Of a stretch of 15,643 nt of DNA, positions 5,821-12,495 are shown piece by piece. Position 1 is the first letter of the stretch. Each line of letters opens with the position of its first letter. The position numbers and the translations under genes were made by a program. Source of the DNA: Phycisphaerales bacterium UBA2402 (GTDB taxonomy: Bacteria > Planctomycetota > Phycisphaerae > Phycisphaerales > UBA1924); assembly GCA_002343715.1 (NCBI GenBank), contig DDSA01000192.1, forward strand, positions 1 through 15,643, read 5' to 3'. The notes beneath the pieces are model-generated. The model was not told the origin of the DNA. It saw only the letters and a program-made list of their open reading frames with translations, and searched no databases.

Positions 5821-8136
5821 TCAGCGGGCCTGCTTCTCCCTCGCCGCGGCCATCATTTCCTTGTGCTTTGCGATGGAGACAAACTCGTACCACGAGAGAA
5901 GGCGGCACATGACCAGACCGGGGTATCCATCCATCCAGCCCTTCTGGAAAATGTATGAGTAAATGAAGCGGAGAGTGGGACGGAAAGGGAGTTTACGGCC
6001 GAACCGTTTGATCCAACGGCGGCGTTCAATGGGGCCGCCAAAGAGACTGGCGTTGACCGCGCCGACATCTCCGGCCTCCATCGCGTGGGCTTCCCATGTG
6101 GTGTAGCGGTTGTGCTTCTCGATCCAGGCCGAGAGATCGGGGTAGGCGTAATGCAGGAACTCGTGACGAAGATAGCCGGCCGGGCCGGTGGAGAGCACGA
6201 TGTGTTCATGGACTTCGTTATCGCCGCTCCCCGTATCACCGAGGTTGCCGATACGTTCGTAGCGGCCGAACTTGTGCTTCAGGAGCCGCACGTTCCACGA
6301 CGGGTAATACCCGCACCCCTTCAGCCAGCGGCCGAAGAACATGAAGCGACGGTTGACCCAGTAGCCGTCGCCGCATCCGTCCTTGGCCGAGCCGGCGGGT
6401 TTCCAGGTGCCTGTGACGACCTGTTTGATCTCCTCCGCGAGTTCCGGTGTCATGTACTCATCGGCGTCGAGGATCATCACCCACTCGTTTTTCCACGGGA
6501 TCTGATCCAACGCCCAGTTCTTCTTCTTGGGCCAGCCGTCCTTTCGGTTGTAGTTGAACTGATAGACATCGGCCCCCATCGCCTGCGAGAGTTCGATGGT
6601 GCGGTCGGTGGAACGGCTGTCCACGACGACCAGTTCGGTCGCCCAGTTGCAGCGGCGCAGACACTCGACGATGTTGCGTTCCTCGTTCTTGACCGGGACA
6701 AGGATCGAGACGGGCACGCTTCCAACAGCCGGCCAGACGCCGGGCACGTTTACCTGCGGACGCAACTCCGCTCGAAGCGCAGCCACACCGGGACGGCACA
6801 GTTCGGGAACGGGTTGACCTGAAGTGTCCGACGCGGACACAAGATCGGTTGAGAGTTCCGGAGCGGGAGGGATCGCCACCGCGCCGGAGTGGCCCTGCGA
6901 AATCGTGGTCAGATCCGGAAGGTCCTGGGCGGGGTTTTTCAGCGGCGCGGTGCCCGGGTCGTGATGAACGTACGGGGGTGTGAGTTTCTTCGGTTCGGGC
7001 GCCGCAACCGGGTTGGGGATCACTGGGCCGTCGGTGCGGACCCGGGGCTGTCCCTCGGGGTCGGGAACTTCGGGGCTGCGTGTGCGGCCCACGGTTTCGA
7101 TGGTGTTGGCCATTCGCCCTTCGGGGATCGCCAGGCCCTTGGTGGCCGGAGGGACGGGGCGGGTTTCGCCGGGCTTCATGTTGAGCGAGCGAATTTCCGC
7201 GAGTTTCAGCGTAATCAGCAGGTCGTAGGTCGCCAGCAACAGGCAGAAACGCAAGCCCGCGGCCCCGTCGAGGAACCCCAGGCGGATGAAGTACATGTAG
7301 AGAAAACGCCACAAGCCCGACAGGGGCAGCCTCGGCAACACGTTGCGCTTGAGCCATCGCCGCACGGCGATGCCGCGTTCGAGCGGGCCGGCGCGCTCGC
7401 CCTGCTGGGCCATCCGTTCGCGCGTGAGTTCGCGGGCTTCGAGCGTGGAATAGCGGTTGTGCTTGGCGATGAGGTGTTCAAGGCCGCGCCGATCCTCGTG
7501 GCTCATGAGGTGGCGGAGGCGAGAGGTGGGGCCGTCCACGATCATGTGCTCGTGAACTTCGCGTTCCTCGTAGTGCGCTTTTCCCCGCTTGAACATCCGG
7601 AGGTTGTAACTCGGGAAATAGCCGCAGTGGCGAATGGGCTTGCCCAGGAAGTATGTCAGGCGATTGACGTAGTACCCTGCTTCGGTGATCGTACCGACAG
7701 GACGCGAAGAGATGGCGATCAGTTCATCGCGAAGTTCGCGGGTGATGGCCTCGTCCGCGTCGAGGATGAAAACCCAGTCGCTCTTGAGCGGCAGGTTGTC
7801 CAGAGCCCAGTTCTTTTGCTTGGAGTACCCCAGCCAGGGGCGGACAACCACGTTGGCCCCGAGTTCCTCGGCGATCTGGCGGGTTCTGTCGGTGGATTCG
7901 CTGTCCACGACCCACACAGCATCGGCCCAGTCGATGACGCTCCGAATGGCGGTGGGGAGGTTCAGTTCCTCGTTGAAGGCGGGGATGATGACCTCGATAT
8001 TGCTGCGGGCGGTCGATCGCGCGGCGGGGGCACCACGATCGGACGTCGCGAGTTCGGCCGAGCCTCCGCCCGCTTCGGAGCCGTTCGTGTGATGATTCAG
8101 TGACGTATTCACGCAACACATGCTCCGAGAACCCAT
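5821..8136 (-). CDS. Tandem-domain glycosyltransferase: two fused GT2 (WaaE/KdtX-like) modules
   Basis: This is 771 residues from ATG 8136, chosen because GAGGG (8144-8148) sits 7 nt upstream. The frame is open to 8307, but that extension is in the intergenic region. After about 46 polar residues, module A (about 47-315) begins IEVIIPAFNEELN. It has the nucleotide-binding VVDSESTDRT and the metal-binding DADE at 126-129. A Pro-rich, probably disordered linker of about 150 residues follows. Module B (about 476-760) repeats the scheme: VSILVPVKNEERN, VVDSRSTDRT, DADE at 557-560. Both share downstream signatures (CGYFPSYNLRMFK versus CGYYPSWNVRLLK; EVHEH; KHNRYSTLEA versus KHNRYTTWEA). They end in hydrophobic stretches (WRFLYMYFIRLGFLDG; FIYSYIFQKGWMDG) that could touch the membrane. 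GT2 enzymes of this kind add hexose or heptose to LPS core or exopolysaccharide. Both catalytic sites look intact, so it may add two sugars in sequence. It heads the minus-strand gene set. Confidence 0.85.
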   Translation of the reverse strand: MGSRSMCCVNTSLNHHTNGSEAGGGSAELATSDRGAPAARSTARSNIEVIIPAFNEELNLPTAIRSVIDWADAVWVVDSESTDRTRQIAEELGANVVVRPWLGYSKQKNWALDNLPLKSDWVFILDADEAITRELRDELIAISSRPVGTITEAGYYVNRLTYFLGKPIRHCGYFPSYNLRMFKRGKAHYEEREVHEHMIVDGPTSRLRHLMSHEDRRGLEHLIAKHNRYSTLEARELTRERMAQQGERAGPLERGIAVRRWLKRNVLPRLPLSGLWRFLYMYFIRLGFLDGAAGLRFCLLLATYDLLITLKLAEIRSLNMKPGETRPVPPATKGLAIPEGRMANTIETVGRTRSPEVPDPEGQPRVRTDGPVIPNPVAAPEPKKLTPPYVHHDPGTAPLKNPAQDLPDLTTISQGHSGAVAIPPAPELSTDLVSASDTSGQPVPELCRPGVAALRAELRPQVNVPGVWPAVGSVPVSILVPVKNEERNIVECLRRCNWATELVVVDSRSTDRTIELSQAMGADVYQFNYNRKDGWPKKKNWALDQIPWKNEWVMILDADEYMTPELAEEIKQVVTGTWKPAGSAKDGCGDGYWVNRRFMFFGRWLKGCGYYPSWNVRLLKHKFGRYERIGNLGDTGSGDNEVHEHIVLSTGPAGYLRHEFLHYAYPDLSAWIEKHNRYTTWEAHAMEAGDVGAVNASLFGGPIERRRWIKRFGRKLPFRPTLRFIYSYIFQKGWMDGYPGLVMCRLLSWYEFVSIAKHKEMMAAAREKQAR

Positions 8137-8143
8137 GCAGACA

Positions 8144-8148
8144 CCCTC
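8144..8148 (-). promoter_or_regulatory. Ribosome binding site deciding the start of the tandem GT2 gene
   Basis: On the minus strand this reads GAGGG, 7 nt before ATG 8136. It is one of the better Shine-Dalgarno matches in the window. It argues for ATG 8136 over the upstream open-frame start at 8307. Confidence 0.6.
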
Positions 8149-8218
8149 AACCGCGAGGATGACTGTATTGACTCTATCGGATGTCGGGCGGTTTCGGTTC
8201 GCGGACTTGGAAAGGCTT

Positions 8219-8290
8219 GTTCCACTTCCGGCACCAAGACTCCCCAGACCGGGCGGAACAACGTTCCCGGGGTAGGAACGACGATGGAAC
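8219..8290. promoter_or_regulatory. Interleaved GGAAC/GTTCC words forming alternative hairpins or a LexA-like operator
   Basis: Five copies alternate within 72 nt: GTTCC 8219-8223, GGAAC 8255-8259, GTTCC 8263-8267, GGAAC 8275-8279 and GGAAC 8286-8290. The GTTCC at 8263 can pair with the upstream copy (3-nt loop) or the downstream one (CGTTCC/GGAACG, 7-nt loop), so the two hairpins exclude each other. The second hairpin would bury AGGA 8274-8277, the ribosome binding site of the small ORF. The last two copies also read GAAC-N7-GAAC, the spacing of the alphaproteobacterial LexA box. Function is inferred; no regulator is visible nearby. Confidence 0.3.
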
Positions 8291-8430
8291 TCAAGCCGAT
8301 GCGCCAAGGTCTTGAGGTTCGGCAGGGCGAGTCGTTCTGGGATATGGGGATCCGTGCGTCATCGGAGAAGGCGAATGGCAGCGAGTGGATCGGATCCGTG
8401 CAGGACGGAGGTGGCAAGATTATCCTCTGA
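8284..8430 (+). CDS. Possible 48-residue small protein or leader peptide upstream of hrpA
   Basis: ATG 8284 opens a 48-codon frame ending at TGA 8428-8430. AGGA at 8274-8277 lies six bases upstream, a better ribosome binding site than those of hrpA or aroDE. About three quarters of its third codon positions are G or C, as expected for real genes in a GC-rich genome. The peptide starts MELKPMRQGLEVRQGESFWD and ends in a Gly-rich turn and KIIL. It is soluble and charged, with no membrane helix, signal peptide or cysteines, and I recognise no family. It is in the same frame as hrpA but separated from it by stops. It could be a genuine small protein, a regulatory leader ORF whose start is controlled by the overlapping hairpin, or chance. 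No longer frame competes on the plus strand here, but it stays unproven. Confidence 0.3.
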   Translation: MELKPMRQGLEVRQGESFWDMGIRASSEKANGSEWIGSVQDGGGKIIL

Positions 8431-8550
8431 AGTACGCCCCGATCATGCGAGAGTGCAATCTGAAGCCGACCCTGGGAGATACGGAAGCACTCGTCCTTGA
8501 AAAGAGGCGGGGCGGTTGTACGAGTCTCGTTTCCTACTCTTCTCCTGTTC

Positions 8551-11500
8551 GTGAGCACGGACCAGTTCGAGACCGCCCGCCGCATCGACGGCTGTTTCCC
8601 CGCCGATCGGGAAAGGCTGCGGAGCATGTTGCGCGCACTCGCCAAGGCCGCTGTGCCCAGCGGTAACGTGCCCGGCGATGCGGTCGTCCGATTCCACGCG
8701 GCGCTCACCGCCGCGGAAGAGCGTGTGGAAGCCCGAAAGGCCCGCATCCCGCGCCCCCGCTTCCCCGAGGATCTTCCGATTTCTCAGCGGCGCGATGAGA
8801 TCGCCCGGGCCATCGCGGAGCATCGGGTGGTGGTGGTTTGCGGCGAGACGGGTTCGGGCAAGACCACGCAGTTGCCCAAGATCTGCCTCGACCTGGGGCG
8901 GGGCGTCTTTGGCATGATCGGTCACACCCAGCCCCGCCGTATCGCTGCCCGAAGCGTGGCCCAGCGCATCGCCGAAGAACTCGGGACGCGCCTGGGTGAG
9001 ACCGTGGGGTACAAAGTCCGATTCGGCGACAAGACCAGCCCGGGCACCATCGTCAAACTCATGACCGACGGCGTCCTCCTTGCCGAGACGCAGAGCGACC
9101 GCGACCTGCGCCGGTACGACACGCTGATCATCGACGAGGCGCACGAACGCAGCCTGAACATCGACTTCCTGCTCGGGTACATCAAGACCCTGCTCCCGCG
9201 CCGCCCGGACCTCAAGGTCATCATTACCTCGGCGACCATCGATCCGCACCGCTTCAGCAGGCACTTCGACGGCGCTCCGGTTATCAGCGTGAGCGGACGC
9301 ACCTACCCGGTCGAGGTGCTCTACCGACCGCCGCTGGGCGAGGATGAGGACGAACGCGACAGCGATCTGGACCGCGCCCTGCTCAACGCCGTGGACGAGG
9401 CGGCGAGTTACGGCGAAGGCGACATGCTGATTTTCTTCAGCGGGGAGCGAGAGATCCGCCAGGCGGCCGAACTGCTGCACAAGCACCATGTCCCCGGCGC
9501 TCCCCGCACCGCGGTGCTGCCCTTGTACGCGAAACTGAGCAACGAGGAGCAGCACAAGGTCTTTGAACCGCACGAAGGGCGGCGGATCGTTCTTTCGACC
9601 AACGTCGCGGAGACATCGCTCACGGTGCCGGGCATCCGCTACGTCATCGATACCGGGGTCGCGCGTCTCAACCGCTATTCGGCAAGGACCAAGGTGCAGC
9701 GACTCGAGGTTGAGGCGATCTCCCAGGCCTCCGCGAACCAGCGGGCGGGGCGTTGCGGGCGCATCGGGCCGGGCGTGTGCATACGTCTCTATGCCGAGGA
9801 AGACCTTCGCGCCCGCGCGTCCTTCACCGACCCCGAGATCGTCCGCACCAACCTTGCCAGCGTGATCCTCCAGATGGCCTCGCTCAGGCTGGGCAGGGTC
9901 GAGGATTTTCCCTTTATCGACCCTCCCGATACCCGGCTGGTCAAGGACGGCTACGACACGCTGGTGGAACTGGGAGCGGTCACGGAAGCGGGGGAGTTGA
10001 CCCCGCTGGGGCGCGACCTGGCGAAACTCCCCATCGACCCGCGGATCGGGCGGATGATCCTGGCGGGCCACGCCGAGAACTGCCTGACCGAGGTGCTGAT
10101 CATCGCCTCGGCCCTGTCGATCCAGGATCCCCGCGACCGCCCGATGGACAAGCAGGGCGAGGCCGATGAAGCCCACAAGCCCTTCCGCGATGAGCGTTCC
10201 GACTTTCTGTCGTGGCTCATCCTGTGGAACGCCTTCCGGAATGAGAAACGGCGTCTCTCGTCGAGCAAACTCCGCAAGTGGTGCCGCGAGAAGTTTCTCT
10301 CTTTCGTGCGTCTGCGCGAGTGGGAAGAGATGCACCGCCAACTCGCGGAGATCGCGGGGAGCCTGGGTTATCACGCCAACACAAAGCACGCTCAGCCCGA
10401 GGCCGTGCACCGTGCCCTGCTCGCGGGCCTGCTCGCCAATATCGGGATGAAAGGCGACGCGGCGGAGAAGAGCAAAGGTGCGGAGCGGGGTGAACGCGGC
10501 GAGTACCTGGGTGCGAGGGGTGTGAAGTTTCATATCTTCCCCGGCTCGGTGGCGCACAAGTCCGGGGCCTCGTGGGTCATGGCGGCGGAGATCGTCTACA
10601 CCAGCCGGATGTACGCCCGCACGGTCGCGCCGATTGCCCCGGGGGATGTCGAGCGTCTGGCCCAGCACCTGGTGAAACGGTCCCACTTCGATCCGCACTG
10701 GGACGGCCAGGCCGGGCGGGCCATGGTCTTCGAGCGCATCACCCTCTTCGGGCTGGAACTGGCCGCCAAACGGCGCATCCATCTCGGGACAATCGACCGT
10801 GCCGAGGCCCGACGCCTCTTCATCCATCACGCCCTGGTCGAGGGCGATGCGCGGATCGAGGCACCCTTCCTCGCCCACAACCTCCGACTCGCGGCTCACC
10901 TGCGCGAGATGGAGGCCCGTGCCCGGCGGGAGGATGTGCTGGCCGATGTCGCGGCACGCTTCGCGTATTACGACAGGCGCATTCCCGCGGATGTCTTTAC
11001 CGTCGGCGCGTTCGAGAGGTGGCGGCGCGATGCCTGCCGCGGCGATGCGAAGTTTCTCTTCATGTCCCTGCCGGAGTTGACGGTCGACGGCGCTGACATT
11101 CCCACGCGTGAGCAGTTCCCGGATGAACTGCGTATGGGCACGCTCTCGGTTCCGATCCAATATCTCTTCAAGATCGGCGACATCCGTGACGGCCTCACAC
11201 TGCGTCTGCCGATGGAGGCCCTGGGCCAGCTCGACGCCAAGCGCCTCGACTGGCTTGTGCCCGGCATGCTGCGAGACAAGGTCGAGACCATCTTGCGGTA
11301 TCTGCCCAAGGACCTTCGGAGGCCGTTGCCGTCCATCGCGGCGCTCGCCGAAAAAGCCGTGGCATTGCTGGAGTATGGGCGCGGCGACCTCCGCGAAGGT
11401 CTCCGCGAAGTGGCCCTGCGACACGCGGGGACGGACATCCCTATCGAGGCGCTGCGGGCCGTGCCGCTCCCGGACTACCTCACCATCCGCCTCGAAATTG

Positions 11501-12480
11501 TTGACCGAAAGGGCGATGTGCTCTACGGCGGGCGGGACATCGCCGCGCTGCGGGCCACGCTGACACCTCAGCAGCGTTCCGCCGCGATCACCCAGACCGA
11601 CGGCCGATTCCGGCGCGAAGGTCTCAAGGTCTGGGACTTCGGTGACCTGCCGGAGAAGATCGAGGTGGAACGGCTCGGTGTCAAAGTCGCCGCGTACCCC
11701 GGCGTCATCGACCAGCGGACGTGCGTCGCCCTGCGGCTGTTCGACACGCCCGGCACCGCGGCGGCCGCATCACGGGCGGGTGTTCGCAGGCTGTTCATGC
11801 TCGATGTGGCCGAAGACCTTCGGCGGATGACGAACCACCTGCCGGGGCAGGAGCGCATGGCGGCACAGTTCGCGCCGATGGGCGATGCCCGGACGTTCAA
11901 GGCGGCTCTCGCGGAGGCCATCGCCGATCGGGCCTTCATGGCCGACTTGCCGCCGGTGCGGACGCAGCGGGACTACTTCACCCGACGTGGAAAGGGTCTT
12001 GATCGGCTGGGGGGCGCGGTGCGCGAGGTGCGCGACCTGACCGAGATGATCCTGAACGGGTATCACGCCGTCAGTTTGCAGCTGGCTCAGAAACTGCCCG
12101 CGGCCTGGGAAGGCGCAATCTCGGATGTGCGGTCTCAACTCTCCCTTCTCATGCCGCAGGGGTTCCTTCTCACAACGCCGTTCGAGGCGCTGCAGCACTT
12201 CCCTCGCTACCTGCTGGGCATCCAGACTCGGCTGCGGAAACTGCCCGGTGAAGGTCTGCACCGGGACACCAGGCACGCGGCGGAACTCGCGCCTTTCTGG
12301 CGGGCCGCACTGGAGTTGATAGAGAAGCAGGAGGCACTGGGCCTCGACCCGGCGAAGGTCGCCGAGTACCGGTGGCTCTGCGAGGAGTTCCGCGTCTCGC
12401 TCTTCGCGCAGGAGCTGCGTACCCCCGTGCCCGTCTCGGGCAAGCGGCTGCGCGACCTGTGGATGTCGATCGTGAAGTGA
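8551..12480 (+). CDS. hrpA: ATP-dependent DEAH-box RNA helicase HrpA
   Basis: This is about 1309 residues from GTG 8551, close to the 1300 of E. coli HrpA. The frame is open up to TTG 8497, but alignable sequence begins near ARRIDGCFPADRERLR; ATG 8626 is a weaker alternative. Helicase motifs are intact: GETGSGKTTQ (motif I, from 98), DEAH (motif II, 195-198), SAT (motif III, 227-229) and QRAGRCGR (motif VI, from 397). Then come the winged-helix/HA2 and OB-type region typical of DEAH proteins, and the long C-terminal DUF3418 region. The latter includes ARRLFIHHALVEGD and QHLVKRSHFDPHW, nearly identical to enteric HrpA. HrpA unwinds RNA with ATP in the cytoplasm. In E. coli it is linked to fimbrial mRNA processing and, more recently, rescue of stalled ribosomes. 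aroDE starts 15 nt downstream and is probably cotranscribed. No Shine-Dalgarno precedes the start. Confidence 0.97.
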   Translation: MSTDQFETARRIDGCFPADRERLRSMLRALAKAAVPSGNVPGDAVVRFHAALTAAEERVEARKARIPRPRFPEDLPISQRRDEIARAIAEHRVVVVCGETGSGKTTQLPKICLDLGRGVFGMIGHTQPRRIAARSVAQRIAEELGTRLGETVGYKVRFGDKTSPGTIVKLMTDGVLLAETQSDRDLRRYDTLIIDEAHERSLNIDFLLGYIKTLLPRRPDLKVIITSATIDPHRFSRHFDGAPVISVSGRTYPVEVLYRPPLGEDEDERDSDLDRALLNAVDEAASYGEGDMLIFFSGEREIRQAAELLHKHHVPGAPRTAVLPLYAKLSNEEQHKVFEPHEGRRIVLSTNVAETSLTVPGIRYVIDTGVARLNRYSARTKVQRLEVEAISQASANQRAGRCGRIGPGVCIRLYAEEDLRARASFTDPEIVRTNLASVILQMASLRLGRVEDFPFIDPPDTRLVKDGYDTLVELGAVTEAGELTPLGRDLAKLPIDPRIGRMILAGHAENCLTEVLIIASALSIQDPRDRPMDKQGEADEAHKPFRDERSDFLSWLILWNAFRNEKRRLSSSKLRKWCREKFLSFVRLREWEEMHRQLAEIAGSLGYHANTKHAQPEAVHRALLAGLLANIGMKGDAAEKSKGAERGERGEYLGARGVKFHIFPGSVAHKSGASWVMAAEIVYTSRMYARTVAPIAPGDVERLAQHLVKRSHFDPHWDGQAGRAMVFERITLFGLELAAKRRIHLGTIDRAEARRLFIHHALVEGDARIEAPFLAHNLRLAAHLREMEARARREDVLADVAARFAYYDRRIPADVFTVGAFERWRRDACRGDAKFLFMSLPELTVDGADIPTREQFPDELRMGTLSVPIQYLFKIGDIRDGLTLRLPMEALGQLDAKRLDWLVPGMLRDKVETILRYLPKDLRRPLPSIAALAEKAVALLEYGRGDLREGLREVALRHAGTDIPIEALRAVPLPDYLTIRLEIVDRKGDVLYGGRDIAALRATLTPQQRSAAITQTDGRFRREGLKVWDFGDLPEKIEVERLGVKVAAYPGVIDQRTCVALRLFDTPGTAAAASRAGVRRLFMLDVAEDLRRMTNHLPGQERMAAQFAPMGDARTFKAALAEAIADRAFMADLPPVRTQRDYFTRRGKGLDRLGGAVREVRDLTEMILNGYHAVSLQLAQKLPAAWEGAISDVRSQLSLLMPQGFLLTTPFEALQHFPRYLLGIQTRLRKLPGEGLHRDTRHAAELAPFWRAALELIEKQEALGLDPAKVAEYRWLCEEFRVSLFAQELRTPVPVSGKRLRDLWMSIVK

Positions 12481-12495
12481 TACGCTCGCACGCTC

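Larger units (their letters stand above)
8137..8550. other. Divergent intergenic region between the glycan cluster and hrpA
   Basis: This stretch separates the minus-strand glycan genes from plus-strand hrpA and must hold promoters in both directions. I see no convincing -35/-10 pair on either strand. An AT-richer patch at 8164-8178 contains TTGACT on the plus strand and TACAGT on the minus strand, but neither has a partner at normal spacing. The region holds interleaved GGAAC/GTTCC words (8219-8290) and a 48-codon ORF (8284-8430). Between 8431 and 8550 I see nothing definite. Confidence 0.6.

Noticed and set aside
6889..8103. 404-codon plus-strand frame across the tandem glycosyltransferase
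   Set aside because: It is antisense to a gene with two clear GT2 modules and shows no recognisable domain; it mirrors that gene's codon bias.
8137..8307. 57-codon N-terminal extension of the tandem glycosyltransferase
   Set aside because: The extension lies in the intergenic region, has no ribosome binding site that I can see and no family similarity. ATG 8136 has GAGGG at 7 nt.
8497..8550. TTG start 18 codons upstream of the chosen hrpA start
   Set aside because: The added residues do not resemble HrpA N-termini and no ribosome binding site precedes the TTG. GTG 8551 is preferred but not proven.
8385..8666. 93-codon plus-strand frame overlapping the hrpA 5' end
   Set aside because: It runs out of frame into hrpA, where it becomes Arg/Pro-rich shadow sequence, and no ribosome binding site fits its start. 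A frameshifted continuation of the 48-codon ORF was considered, but nothing supports it.
8443..11424. 993-codon open frame on the minus strand across hrpA
   Set aside because: It is fully antisense to hrpA, whose motifs are unmistakable. The translated product is rich in Arg, Gly, Pro and His without any domain. Long antisense frames are expected in GC-rich genes with strong third-position bias.
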